Below, piece after piece: positions 18,000 through 26,484 of a DNA stretch of 64,000 nucleotides. This DNA is from Streptomyces antarcticus (GTDB taxonomy: Bacteria; Actinomycetota; Actinomycetes; Streptomycetales; Streptomycetaceae), in the NCBI RefSeq assembly GCF_026627255.1, contig NZ_JAPNLM010000012.1, forward strand, positions 181,379 to 245,378. Direction: 5' to 3'. The notes under the pieces are model-generated. The model was not told the DNA's origin, searched no databases, and saw nothing but the letters and a program-made list of their open reading frames with translations. Position numbers and translations under genes: made by a program. Every line of letters begins with the position of its first letter. Within the stretch, counting starts at the first letter, position 1.

Positions 18000-18548
18000 A
18001 TGGAGCTCGAGGAACGTGTCGCGGAGCTGGAACGTCGCCTGGCCGCAGTGGAGTCGCAGCGGCAAGCCACCGTCCGGCCGGAGCCCGCCGAGGGGGACTT
18101 CTGGGCCCTGGAGGGCTGGAAGGAGCAGCTCGCCGCGCTCGGCGCCGACGAGGGCGGGGTCCTGTTCACGGGCGCCGTCACCCTGCCCACCGGAGAGCGG
18201 TACGAGTGGCAGCAAGCCGCGGTCACCGGCTCCCTCCTCGGGGAAGGGGCCCACGACGCCCCCGGGAAGGGAGCGCCCGACGGGCCCGACGGCGCGCGCA
18301 CCGCCGAGTCGCTGGCCGCCCTCGGCAGCCCCGTACGGCTGCGGCTGCTGCGCGAGATCCTGGCCGGCCGGCGCACCGCCGCCGAGCTGACCGCCCTCGA
18401 CGGTGTCGGCACGAGCGGGCAGGTCTACCACCACCTGCGCCAGCTGACCGCCGCCGGCTGGCTGCACCCGGTCGGCCGGGGCCGCCACGAGGTCCCCGGC
18501 GCGCGCGTGGTCCCGCTCCTCGTCCTGCTGTCCGCCGCGACCCCGTGA
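18000..18548 (+). CDS. ArsR-like winged-helix regulator
   Basis: This 182-residue protein starts at ATG 18000, with no Shine-Dalgarno and a -10-like TAATCT just before it, so the message is probably leaderless. The N terminus is a coiled coil (MELEERVAELERRLAAVESQ), followed by a middle segment around FWALEGWKEQLAAL. The C-terminal winged helix is ALGSPVRLRLLREILAGRRTAAEL...GTSGQVYHHLRQLTAAGWL, ending PLLVLLSAATP. The HTH and QVYHHLRQL resemble ArsR-type regulators; no metal-binding cysteines are present. It is followed 12 bases later by a membrane M23 peptidase gene, probably co-transcribed and possibly its regulatory target. Confidence 0.85.
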   Translation: MELEERVAELERRLAAVESQRQATVRPEPAEGDFWALEGWKEQLAALGADEGGVLFTGAVTLPTGERYEWQQAAVTGSLLGEGAHDAPGKGAPDGPDGARTAESLAALGSPVRLRLLREILAGRRTAAELTALDGVGTSGQVYHHLRQLTAAGWLHPVGRGRHEVPGARVVPLLVLLSAATP

Positions 18549-18560
18549 GGTGAACCCGCT

Positions 18561-19397
18561 GTGCCCAAGCCCTTCCACGTCCTCTACCGGATCCTGCTGG
18601 TCCTCGCGTTCGCCATGATCGCGGCCGACCTCGCCGTCGGACTGCCCTTCGGCATGCTCTGGTTCCTGCTGTGCGCCGGAGCCGGTGCCCTGCTCCACGC
18701 GGCCGTCGGGGCGGGGGCGGCGCGCGGTGCCCGCACCGGCGAGCCGCCGATCGAGGTCGAGCCGCCCGTCTCGGGGCGCTGGTCGGCCCTCAACAGTCCT
18801 GCCGACCGGATGCCCAGCCACGGCACCCACCGCTACGGACAGGCCTGCGCCATCGACCTCGTGGCCGAGGGGGAGCCGGGCTCCGGCCGGGAGCGGCCCG
18901 CCTTCGCCACCTTCCGGCCGCTGGTCCGCCGCCCCGCCGACTTCCCCGCATTCGGCGCCCCGGTGCTCGCCGTCGCGGATGCCACCGTGGTCCGTACGAG
19001 CGACCGGGCGCGCGACCACCTGAGCCGCAACTCCGGACCGGCCGCGCTCTACCAGATGCTCCTCGCCGGCGGTTTCCGCGACCTCGGGGGCGTCGGCCCG
19101 GTCCTCGGCAACCACGTGGTCCTGGACCTCGGCGGGGGCAGGTACGCCCTCTACGCCCACCTGCGCCGCGGCTCCCTCACGGTGCGCCCTGGGGACCGCG
19201 TCGTGGCGGGCCGGCGCCTCGCCGACTGCGGCAACTCGGGCAACTCCACCGAACCGCACCTGCACTTTCAGCTGATGGACGGCCCGGACCCGGACACGGC
19301 CCGCGGACTGCCCTTCACCTGGCGGGGCGTGGGCGTCCCGGCAGCCGGTGTCGCCTTCGACAGCGGCGCCCCGGTGCGGCCGTCCTGGCCGTCATGA
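18561..19397 (+). CDS. Membrane-anchored M23 (LytM) family peptidase
   Basis: This 278-residue protein starts at GTG 18561. Two N-terminal hydrophobic segments (about 9-28 and 31-52) anchor it, so the peptidase domain should face the wall. The LytM zinc ligands are in place: His and Asp in HRYGQACAIDL, the YAHL box, and HLHFQLMD. Inserted between them is an unusual stretch of about 60 residues (RRPADFPAFGAPVLAV...LYQMLLAGGFRDLG). M23 enzymes cut peptidoglycan cross-links. Coupling with an HTH gene and a palindromic operator suggests that expression is induced rather than constitutive. Confidence 0.88.
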   Translation: MPKPFHVLYRILLVLAFAMIAADLAVGLPFGMLWFLLCAGAGALLHAAVGAGAARGARTGEPPIEVEPPVSGRWSALNSPADRMPSHGTHRYGQACAIDLVAEGEPGSGRERPAFATFRPLVRRPADFPAFGAPVLAVADATVVRTSDRARDHLSRNSGPAALYQMLLAGGFRDLGGVGPVLGNHVVLDLGGGRYALYAHLRRGSLTVRPGDRVVAGRRLADCGNSGNSTEPHLHFQLMDGPDPDTARGLPFTWRGVGVPAAGVAFDSGAPVRPSWPS

Positions 19398-19566
19398 CGG
19401 TCCGGCCCGGTTGGCGGTGTCGCCCGCGTCGTGAGCGCCAGGGGGGATTCCGGGGGTCTTCGCGCCTGTGCTGTTCACGGCCCGCGCCACCGGCACCGCC
19501 CGGCGCCGCGGCTGTACCGGCCTGGTGCTGACCGGGCCGGAGAAGGCCGCCGAGTAGGGTCGGGGC

Positions 19567-20358
19567 ATGCCGCCCGCCAGGAAGAAGCAGCGCGCCTACG
19601 ACCCCGCCAAGGTCCGCGCGGCCGTCACCGCGCAGTTCGGCCACGTCGCGCGCGCCGTACGGGAGTTGACCCCCGGGCAGCTGGCGCGGCCCAGCGGGCT
19701 CGGGGACTGGACCGTCGCCGACCTCGCCGCGCACGTCGCGTGGATCGCGGACTCCCTGGCGGCGGGCCTGGACCGGCCGCCGGCCGCCGTCGCCGAGCTG
19801 CCGGCCGTCGAGTGGCCCTTCGCCACCGCCTCCCTCGCCGGGAAGATCTCGGAGGCGGCCCGCGAGACCCTGGGCGGCGCCCCGCTGCCCGAGCTGTACG
19901 AGCGGGCGGCCGTCCGGCTGGCCGAGGCCCTCGACGCCCACCCCGGCCACCGCGTGCTCGACCTGTGGATCGGGAACATGACCCTCGCCGACTTCATGGT
20001 CACCCGGACCGTGGAGCTGGTGGTCCACACCGACGACCTGAACCGGGCCGCCGGGCTGGAGATCCCCGTCGAACGCCAGGCCCTGGCCGCCTGCACCCGG
20101 CTGCTCGCGGACGCCCTCGCGGTGCGGGCGCCGGGCGGGTCGGTCGAGGTACGGATCCCCCCGTTCGCGGTGGTCCAGTGCATCGAGGGGCCCCGCCACA
20201 CCCGCGGTACCCCGCCGAACGTGGTGGAGACCGACCCGCTGACGTGGATCCGGCTCGCGACGGGCCGTACGCGCTGGCCGGACGCGCTCGACGGGGCCCT
20301 GGTACGGGCCAGCGGGGAGCGGGCCGACCTGTCGGCGCTGCTCCCGCTGATGAGCTGA
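19567..20358 (+). CDS. DinB/MDMPI-fold, mycothiol-dependent-type protein (TIGR03083-like)
   Basis: This 263-residue protein starts at ATG 19567. The N-terminal four-helix part has the family hallmark LGDWTVADLAAHVAWIADSL, with His in LAAHVAW. A second conserved block is DLWIGNMTLADFMVTRTVELVVHTDDLNRAAG, where two further histidine/aspartate ligands would bind metal. Members of this actinobacterial superfamily (maleylpyruvate isomerase N-terminal / DinB-like) act as mycothiol-dependent transferases or isomerases. The C-terminal 80 residues (VEVRIPPFAVVQCIEGPRHTRGTPPNVVETDPLTWIRLATG) are a sterol-carrier-like domain. The substrate is unknown. Confidence 0.83.
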   Translation: MPPARKKQRAYDPAKVRAAVTAQFGHVARAVRELTPGQLARPSGLGDWTVADLAAHVAWIADSLAAGLDRPPAAVAELPAVEWPFATASLAGKISEAARETLGGAPLPELYERAAVRLAEALDAHPGHRVLDLWIGNMTLADFMVTRTVELVVHTDDLNRAAGLEIPVERQALAACTRLLADALAVRAPGGSVEVRIPPFAVVQCIEGPRHTRGTPPNVVETDPLTWIRLATGRTRWPDALDGALVRASGERADLSALLPLMS

Positions 20359-20425
20359 GCGGAACCGGGCGGTCCCGCCGACGCGCTGAGCGGAACCGCT
20401 CCGGCGGCCGTTCCGTCACAGGGGC

Positions 20426-21223
20426 ATGCGTACTCTCCGCAACCTCACGCCCGGCCTGGCCCTCGTCCTCGCCCTCGCCGCCTGCGGCGGCGGAGCGGGG
20501 GAGGAGCCGGCCGATCCGTCGCCCGGCGGCCAGGGCTCCTGGCGCGTCGAGTCCCTGACGACCGGAGGCCGGACGCTCCACGCGCCCGCCGCGGCCCGCC
20601 TCGACCTCGCCGAGGACGAGGCCAAGGGCAACTACGGCTGCAACGGCTTCACGGCCAAGGTGGTCCCCGAGGGCGGCGCCGCCCTGACCGTCACCCCCGG
20701 CATGTCGACCACCATGGCCTGCGAGAACCAGGCGTTCGAGATCGAGTTCGCCAAGCTGTTCCGGGGCCGGCTCACCCTCGACCGCGGCCCCGACCGGCTC
20801 ACCCTGAAGACCGCCGACGGGAGCACTCTCGCCATGACCTCCGAACCCGCCGCCCCGGACGCCCCGCTCACCGTCACCGAGTGGACCGTCGAGTCCCTGA
20901 TCAGCGGCGAGAGCGTGTCGTCCGTCCCGGCCGCGGCGGCCGGCCGGGCCCGCTTCACGCTCGCCGCCGACGGCACGGCGAGCGGCAGCCTCGGCTGCAA
21001 CCGGTTCAGTTCCAAGGCCACCGTCGACGGGGCCACCGTCGTCTTCGGGCCGCTCACCACGACCCGGATGGCCTGCCAGGGTCCGCAGGGCGAGGTCGAG
21101 CGCACGCTGACCGGCCTGCTGGGCAGCGGCCCGCTCACGTGGAAGGTCCAGGGCGGCAGGCTGACCCTGACCGCCCCCGACGGCGCGGGCCTGGGCGCGA
21201 AGGCGGGCTCCGCCGCGGAGTGA
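20426..21223 (+). CDS. Lipoprotein with two META (HslJ-like) domains
   Basis: This 265-residue protein starts at ATG 20426. A lipoprotein signal peptide ends in LALAACGG (Cys about residue 20). Two META domains follow: GNYGCNGFTAKV...STTMACENQAFEIEFAKLF and GSLGCNRFSSKATV...TTTRMACQGPQGEVERTL. Each carries the G-C-N-x-F and M-A-C pair that can form a disulfide. HslJ-type domains are found in secreted or outer-face proteins linked to stress or drug resistance, without a known enzyme activity. It is convergent with the sulfatase gene. Confidence 0.9.
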   Translation: MRTLRNLTPGLALVLALAACGGGAGEEPADPSPGGQGSWRVESLTTGGRTLHAPAAARLDLAEDEAKGNYGCNGFTAKVVPEGGAALTVTPGMSTTMACENQAFEIEFAKLFRGRLTLDRGPDRLTLKTADGSTLAMTSEPAAPDAPLTVTEWTVESLISGESVSSVPAAAAGRARFTLAADGTASGSLGCNRFSSKATVDGATVVFGPLTTTRMACQGPQGEVERTLTGLLGSGPLTWKVQGGRLTLTAPDGAGLGAKAGSAAE

Positions 21224-21299
21224 CCCGCCCCGGCGGGCGGCGGGGACACCCGCGCCACGGCCACCGCGCGGGCGACGGGGACCCGCGCGCCGCGGCCAG

Positions 21300-21322
21300 G
21301 GCGCCCCCTGTCCGGGGGCGCC
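21300..21322. terminator. Hairpin between convergent genes
   Basis: GGCGCCCCC (21300-21308) and GGGGGCGCC (21314-21322) form a perfect 9-base stem with a 5-base loop. It sits between the META lipoprotein and the convergent sulfatase, and could serve both. Confidence 0.7.
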
Positions 21323-21343
21323 GCCCGCGCACCGCCGCCCGGC

Positions 21344-22768
21344 TCAGACCGGGTACGGCAGCAGCCCCGCGTCGGTCTTCTCCCAGGCCGCCCGCAGCTC
21401 CGCCAGCCGGGCCGGCTCCACGGCCGCCTTGTCGGCCTGCTCGCGGACGTCACCGGCCAGGTTGAACAGCTGGTCCCTGCCCGCCTTGCCGCGGTAGTAC
21501 TTCCAGTCGCCCCGGCGCAGCGCCCGCTCCCCGCGCACCCGCCAGAACAGGTCCCGCTGGGCGGGATCGTCGCCGCGCAGGAGGTATCCGGCCAGGCTCA
21601 CGCCGTCCAGCGGGTACGCGCGGTGCGGCCGGGTCCCGGCCACCTCCAGCAGCGTCGCCGTCCAGTCCGGGCTGAACAGCGGGACGTGGCTGACCTGGCC
21701 GCCTTCCAGACGGGCGGGCCAGCGGGCGATGTTCGGGACCCGGATGCCGCCCTCCTGGAGGGACGCCTTGTTCCCCGACAGCGGCCAGTTGTACGAGAAC
21801 CGCTCGCCGCCGTTGTCGCTGGAGAACACCACCAGGGTGTCGTCCTCCTGGCCGGAGCGCTTCAGCGCCTTCAGCACCTCGCCGACCGACCGGTCGAGGT
21901 CCTCGACCAGCTGCTTGTACTTCTCGACCGAGCCGCCGTCCTGGTGCCACAGCGCCCGCCCGTCGCCCGCCTTGATCCGGCGGACGATCTCGGCGCTCTC
22001 CTTCGTGTCGCCCTCGGCGATCCACGGCCAGTGCGGGGTCGTGTAGTTGAGGTTCAGCAGCCACGGCTTGCCGTGGTGCTCGCGGCCCACGAACTCGCTC
22101 GCCCGCTCGGTGATGATCCGCGTGTAGTAGCGCAGGTCCTCGTACTCGGTGTCGCCCTCGTACAGGTCGTACTCGCCGCCCGGGCCGAGCTTGGAGTAGT
22201 ACTCCAGGGCCCCGCCGAAGTTGCCGAAGAACTCGTCCCAGCCGGACTTCGTCGGGCTGTAGTCGGGCAGGTGGCCCGCGTGCCACTTCCCGATCAGCGC
22301 GGTGGAGTACCCCGCCTCCTTCAGCAGCGAGGCCAGCGTCGGGTGTGTGGGCTCCAGGCCCACCGACCTGTCGGCGATCGGCTCGGCGAGACCGCCCTTG
22401 GTACGGGCCGGGTAGCGGCCCGTGTACAGGCTGAACCGGGTCGGGGAGCAGGTCGCCGAGCCCGAGTAGGCGTCGGTGAACCGGACGCCCTGGCGGGCCA
22501 GCCGGTCCAGGTTCGGGGTCTTGATGTGCGGGGACCCGTACGAGGACAGGTCGGCCCAGCCCAGGTCGTCGCCGAGCATGAACAGGATGTTCGGACGGCG
22601 GGACCGGCGGCCCCGCGCGGCGCGGAACTCCCGCTCCCCGTAGGCCGCGTGGCGCTCCTCGGCGGCCTGCGCCGGCGAGGCGCCCAGCCCCACCGCGGCG
22701 GCGGCCGCGGTCACGCCGACCGCACCCCCGAAGGCACGCCGGGACAGGGAGGATTCGTTCGAGCTCAC
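21344..22768 (-). CDS. Tat-exported type I sulfatase
   Basis: This 474-residue protein starts at GTG 22768, which has GGAG nine bases upstream; an in-frame ATG-side extension of 21 residues has no such site. The N terminus has a twin-arginine signal (SRRAFGGAVGVTAAAAAVGLGASPAQA). The sulfatase fold follows: metal ligands in NILFMLGDDLGWADLSSYG, formylglycine site SATCSPTRFSLYTGRYP (C-x-P-x-R, the oxygen-dependent FGE type), GKWHAGHL, TTPHWPW and FSSDNGGERFSYNWPLSGNK. It would release sulfate from an external sulfate ester. A leader peptide ending in CRRCA is encoded 130 bases upstream, which suggests control by sulfur or cysteine supply. Confidence 0.94.
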   Translation of the reverse strand: MSSNESSLSRRAFGGAVGVTAAAAAVGLGASPAQAAEERHAAYGEREFRAARGRRSRRPNILFMLGDDLGWADLSSYGSPHIKTPNLDRLARQGVRFTDAYSGSATCSPTRFSLYTGRYPARTKGGLAEPIADRSVGLEPTHPTLASLLKEAGYSTALIGKWHAGHLPDYSPTKSGWDEFFGNFGGALEYYSKLGPGGEYDLYEGDTEYEDLRYYTRIITERASEFVGREHHGKPWLLNLNYTTPHWPWIAEGDTKESAEIVRRIKAGDGRALWHQDGGSVEKYKQLVEDLDRSVGEVLKALKRSGQEDDTLVVFSSDNGGERFSYNWPLSGNKASLQEGGIRVPNIARWPARLEGGQVSHVPLFSPDWTATLLEVAGTRPHRAYPLDGVSLAGYLLRGDDPAQRDLFWRVRGERALRRGDWKYYRGKAGRDQLFNLAGDVREQADKAAVEPARLAELRAAWEKTDAGLLPYPV

Positions 22769-22898
22769 GGAGGTACTCCAGGGCACGGCCCGCCGGCCCG
22801 CCCGGGGGCGGCGCGCAGCGGCGCACGGCACGGCGGGGCGGGCTCGAACGGGGAGTGGGAAAAAGAAAAGGAAATGCGAAAGGGAAAAGGCGGATGCC
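22769..22898 (-). promoter_or_regulatory. Polypyrimidine leader between cysteine peptide and sulfatase
   Basis: The 130 bases between the leader peptide stop and the sulfatase GTG contain a striking one-sided tract at about 22851-22890. On the plus strand it is almost all G and A (GGGAAAAAGAAAAGGAAAT and on), so the minus-strand mRNA is C/U-rich. Such C-rich, unstructured RNA could be a Rho-loading site or hide the sulfatase ribosome site until the peptide is translated. This is inference. Confidence 0.45.
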
Positions 22899-22994
22899 TA
22901 CGCGCAGCGACGACAGATGGCGCTCGCGACACGGACCAGGTCCACGTGCCGGCGCTCGACGAGGGTGACGGTGCGGTCACCGAGAGGCTGCATG
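22899..22994 (-). CDS. Cysteine-type leader peptide upstream of sulfatase
   Basis: This 31-codon frame starts at ATG 22994 and ends at TAG 22899-22901. The peptide carries ERRHVDLVRVAS and ends AICRRCA. The RRHVDLxRVAS core followed by clustered cysteines is one I recognise from tiny actinomycete leader peptides in front of sulfur-assimilation and sulfatase genes. There, slow reading of the Cys codons is thought to change expression of the downstream gene. Here it precedes a sulfatase on the same strand. The peptide itself probably has no function beyond being translated. Confidence rests on the motif, since the frame is short and the ribosome site is weak. Confidence 0.75.
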
Positions 22995-23116
22995 GGGCGG
23001 AGCTTGTACGAACCGACAGGCACCTGTCAACCGGGGCATTCCGGATTTCGAGACGGTCACCCTCCGCATGGACGGACCGACTGTCCGCACTGTGACTTTT
23101 TCCTGGCCGTCCCCAA

Positions 23117-23146
23117 TTCGGACCAGTGGTCGATCTCGCCTACACT
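23117..23146 (+). promoter_or_regulatory. purF promoter, apparently leaderless transcript
   Basis: TTCGGA (23117-23122) and TACACT (23141-23146), spaced 18 bases, fit a principal-sigma promoter. The GTG of purF begins eight bases after the -10 box, so the transcript should start at or next to the start codon. There is no Shine-Dalgarno sequence upstream. Confidence 0.55.
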
Positions 23147-23153
23147 CGGTTCT

Positions 23154-24671
23154 GTGCCTCGTGGTGATGGACGACTCAACCACGACCTGCTCCCCGGAGA
23201 GAAAGGCCCCCAGGACGCTTGCGGCGTCTTCGGTGTCTGGGCTCCGGGTGAAGAGGTCGCCAAGCTCACCTACTTCGGACTGTATGCACTACAGCACCGC
23301 GGACAAGAGTCCGCGGGAATCGCTGTGAGCAACGGTTCCCAGATCCTCGTCTTCAAGGACATGGGCCTCGTTTCCCAGGTCTTCGACGAAACCTCTCTCG
23401 GCTCGCTCCAAGGTCATATCGCGGTCGGTCACGCCCGCTACTCGACCACCGGGGCCTCCGTCTGGGAGAACGCCCAGCCGACCTTCCGCGCGACCGCCCA
23501 CGGCTCCATTGCCCTGGGTCACAACGGCAACCTGGTGAACACCGCCGAGCTCGCCGAGATGGTCGCCGACCTCCCCCGTCAGGACGGCCGTGCCACCCAG
23601 GTGGCCGCCACGAATGACACCGACCTCGTGACCGCCCTCCTCGCCGGACAGACCGACGACGACGGCAAGCCCCTGACCATCGAGGAGTCGGCCACCAAGG
23701 TCCTCCCGAAGGTCAAGGGCGCCTTCTCGCTCGTCTTCATGGACGAGGGGACCCTCTACACCGCCCGTGACCCGCAGGGCATCCGCCCGCTGGTCCTCGG
23801 CCGCCTGGACCGCGGCTGGGTGGTCGCGAGCGAGACCGCCGCCCTCGACATCTGCGGCGCCAGCTTCGTCCGCGAGGTCGAGCCGGGCGAACTCATCGCG
23901 ATCGACGAGAACGGGCTGCGCACCTCGCGCTTCGCGGAAGCAAAGCCCAAGGGCTGTGTCTTCGAGTACGTCTACCTGGCGCGCCCGGACACCGACATCG
24001 CCGGCCGGAACGTCTACCTCTCGCGCGTCGAGATGGGCCGCCGCCTGGCGAAGGAAGCCCCGGTCGACGCCGACCTGGTGATAGCGACGCCGGAATCCGG
24101 CACGCCCGCCGCCGTCGGATACGCCGAGGCCAGCGGGATCCCGTACGGAGTCGGCCTGGTCAAGAACGCCTACGTCGGCCGGACCTTCATCCAGCCCTCG
24201 CAGACGATCCGCCAGCTCGGCATCCGGCTGAAGCTCAACCCCCTCAAGGAAGTCATCCGGGGCAAGCGCCTGGTGGTCGTGGACGACTCGATCGTCCGCG
24301 GCAACACCCAGCGCGCCCTGGTCAAGATGCTCCGCGAGGCCGGCGCGGCGGAGGTCCACATCCGGATCTCCTCGCCGCCCGTGAAGTGGCCGTGCTTCTT
24401 CGGCATCGACTTCGCGACCCGGGCCGAGCTCATCGCCAACGGCATGACGGTCGACGAGATCGCCACCTCCATGGGCGCGGACTCCCTCTCGTACATCTCG
24501 CTCGACGCGATGATCGAGGCGACCACCATCCAGAAGCCCAACCTCTGCCGTGCCTGCTTCGACGGCGAGTACCCGATGGAGCTGCCCGACCCGCAGCTCC
24601 TGGGCAAGCAGCTCCTGGAGACCGAGCTCGCCGGCGGCACGGACGCCGCCGACGCGCTCCGCCGCCCGTAG
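23154..24671 (+). CDS. purF: Amidophosphoribosyltransferase
   Basis: PRPP glutamine amidotransferase catalyses the first committed step of purine synthesis. It has 505 residues from GTG 23154 (PRGDGRLNHDLLPGEKGPQDACGVFGVW). The nucleophile Cys of the Ntn glutaminase follows an 18-20-residue propeptide (QDA-CGVFGVW), so the protein should be self-processed. The PRPP-binding loop is VVVDDSIVRGNTQRALV. The cysteines in WPCFFGIDFATRAEL and LCRACFDGEYP mark the 4Fe-4S class, as in Bacillus. An open frame extends about 80 codons upstream, but it has no start signal and crosses the promoter. Confidence 0.97.
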   Translation: MPRGDGRLNHDLLPGEKGPQDACGVFGVWAPGEEVAKLTYFGLYALQHRGQESAGIAVSNGSQILVFKDMGLVSQVFDETSLGSLQGHIAVGHARYSTTGASVWENAQPTFRATAHGSIALGHNGNLVNTAELAEMVADLPRQDGRATQVAATNDTDLVTALLAGQTDDDGKPLTIEESATKVLPKVKGAFSLVFMDEGTLYTARDPQGIRPLVLGRLDRGWVVASETAALDICGASFVREVEPGELIAIDENGLRTSRFAEAKPKGCVFEYVYLARPDTDIAGRNVYLSRVEMGRRLAKEAPVDADLVIATPESGTPAAVGYAEASGIPYGVGLVKNAYVGRTFIQPSQTIRQLGIRLKLNPLKEVIRGKRLVVVDDSIVRGNTQRALVKMLREAGAAEVHIRISSPPVKWPCFFGIDFATRAELIANGMTVDEIATSMGADSLSYISLDAMIEATTIQKPNLCRACFDGEYPMELPDPQLLGKQLLETELAGGTDAADALRRP

Positions 24672-24777
24672 GCCGGATTCCCCTCCGGCCCGCTCCACCT
24701 GCGCCGGGCCCTGTCTTTGAGGCTTCTCCCAGGGCCCGGCACCACCCGCAGTAACGACACGAAAGCTCTCTCCTGTC

Positions 24778-25848
24778 ATGACAGAGAAGACCACCGGTGC
24801 CAGCTACGCAGCCGCAGGCGTGGACATCGAAGCGGGCGACCGCGCCGTCGAGCTGATGAAGGAGTGGGTGAAGAAGACGCAGCGCCCCGAGGTCCTCGGC
24901 GGCCTCGGCGGCTTCGCCGGCCTCTTCGACGCCTCCGCCCTCAAGCGCTACGAGCGCCCGCTGCTGGCCTCCGCCACCGACGGCGTCGGCACCAAGGTCG
25001 ACATCGCCCGCCAGCTCGGCGTGTACGACACCATCGGCCACGACCTGGTCGCGATGGTCATGGACGACATCGTCGTCTGCGGCGCCGAGCCCCTCTTCAT
25101 GACCGACTACATCTGCGTCGGCAAGGTGCATCCCGAGCGTGTCGCGGCCATCGTCAAGGGCATCGCCGAGGGCTGCGTCCTCGCCGGCTGCGCCCTGGTC
25201 GGCGGCGAGACCGCCGAGCACCCGGGCCTGCTGGGCCCGGACGACTTCGACGTCGCGGGCGCCGGCACCGGTGTCGTGGAATACGACCGCCTCCTGGGAG
25301 CCGATCGCATCCGTACGGGGGACGCCGTCATCGCGATGGCCTCGTCCGGCCTTCACTCGAACGGGTACTCGCTGGTCCGGCACGTGCTCTTCGACCGGGC
25401 CGGAATGTCCCTGGACCAGGAGATCGCCGAGCTCGGCCGCACCCTCGGCGAGGAGCTGCTGGAGCCCACGAAGATCTACTCGCTGGACTGCCTGGCCCTC
25501 ACCCGTACGGCCGAGGTGCACGCGTACTCGCACATCACCGGCGGCGGCCTCGCCGCCAACCTGGCCCGGGTCATCCCGGACCACCTGCACGCCACGGTCG
25601 ACCGTACGACCTGGGCCCCCGGCGCGATCTTCGACCTGGTCGGCAAGGCCGGGCAGGTGGAGCAGCTGGAGCTGGAGAAGACGCTGAACATGGGCGTCGG
25701 CATGATGGCCGTCGTACCCGCCGAGTCGGTGGACGTGGCGCTGACCGCGCTGTCCGACCGGGGTGTGGACGCCTGGGTCGCGGGCGAGATCCTGGACCGC
25801 GGCGACCGTACCGAGGGCGCGACCCTGACCGGTACCTACGCGAGCTGA
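24778..25848 (+). CDS. purM: Phosphoribosylformylglycinamidine cyclo-ligase
   Basis: AIR synthetase closes the imidazole ring of FGAM with ATP. It has 356 residues, starting at ATG 24778 (TEKTTGASYAAAGVDIEAGDRAVELMK). Family signatures are LASATDGVGTKVDIAR, GHDLVAMVMDDIVVCGAEPLFMTDYI, LVGGETAEHPG, ASSGLHSNGYSLVR and the C-terminal SHITGGGLAANLARVIP. It lies about 106 bases after purF and is probably co-transcribed with it. A hairpin with a T-run ends the unit. Confidence 0.97.
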   Translation: MTEKTTGASYAAAGVDIEAGDRAVELMKEWVKKTQRPEVLGGLGGFAGLFDASALKRYERPLLASATDGVGTKVDIARQLGVYDTIGHDLVAMVMDDIVVCGAEPLFMTDYICVGKVHPERVAAIVKGIAEGCVLAGCALVGGETAEHPGLLGPDDFDVAGAGTGVVEYDRLLGADRIRTGDAVIAMASSGLHSNGYSLVRHVLFDRAGMSLDQEIAELGRTLGEELLEPTKIYSLDCLALTRTAEVHAYSHITGGGLAANLARVIPDHLHATVDRTTWAPGAIFDLVGKAGQVEQLELEKTLNMGVGMMAVVPAESVDVALTALSDRGVDAWVAGEILDRGDRTEGATLTGTYAS

Positions 25849-25854
25849 GCAGCA

Positions 25855-25899
25855 CCGAAACCCGGCCCGGGGCTACGCCCTGGACCGGGTTTCGGTTTT
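25855..25899. terminator. Terminator after purM
   Basis: CCGAAACCCGG (25855-25865) pairs perfectly with CCGGGTTTCGG (25885-25895) and is followed by TTTT. It lies between purM and the convergent DUF3073 gene and may serve both. Confidence 0.88.
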
Positions 25900-25927
25900 C
25901 TGACCTGCTGTGCCGACGCCGTGGGCG

Positions 25928-26194
25928 TCAAGCGCCGCGGCGGTGTGCCGACGGACCGGACTCTTCGTCCTCGTCGTCGTCATCGCCGTTGTACCGAGCC
26001 GCGTACTGCGCGTACGGGTCGTCTTCGTCATCGTCCTGATCGTCATCGACCTCGACCGGCTCGCTGATAGGCAGCGGCTCCGTCGGCGATGCGCCCAGCT
26101 CGTTGGCCAGACGCGAGAGATCAGTCCCGCCGCTGTTGTACTTCAGCTGGCGGGCGACCTTTGTCTGCTTGGCCTTGGCCCGGCCGCGCCCCAT
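25928..26194 (-). CDS. DUF3073-type small acidic protein
   Basis: This 88-residue protein starts at ATG 26194. The conserved N terminus MGRGRAKAKQTKVARQLKYNSGGTDLSRLANEL defines this actinobacterial family, always found as a short single gene. The rest is very acidic (EVDDDQDDDEDDPYAQYAARYNGDDDDEDE). A basic head with an acidic tail suggests nucleic-acid or ribosome contact, but no function is established. It is convergent with purM, a conserved neighbourhood in streptomycetes. Confidence 0.9.
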   Translation of the reverse strand: MGRGRAKAKQTKVARQLKYNSGGTDLSRLANELGASPTEPLPISEPVEVDDDQDDDEDDPYAQYAARYNGDDDDEDEESGPSAHRRGA

Positions 26195-26484
26195 GGCTCG
26201 ACCCCCTCGGTGACGGGGCTCGACGGCCCCAGAGTCTGACACGCGTTCATGGTTCGGAGCGGGCTCTCCGTGGAGAGACCGTCCGTAGGGGTTTAACGGT
26301 ACCTGCTTCCGCGGCCATACGGTACGCCGCCCGCATGACGCGCCCCGGTGCAGAACCAACGGGGCACCCCGTCCTCGCTGGTCAGCTGCGATTTTAACCC
26401 TTTCCTGGCGGGCGACCCGCCGAAGCGCAGTGAGTTCCGTCTCGCCGCGCCCCCGGCGGGCGCCCCCAGGGGTCCCCGGAGGGG

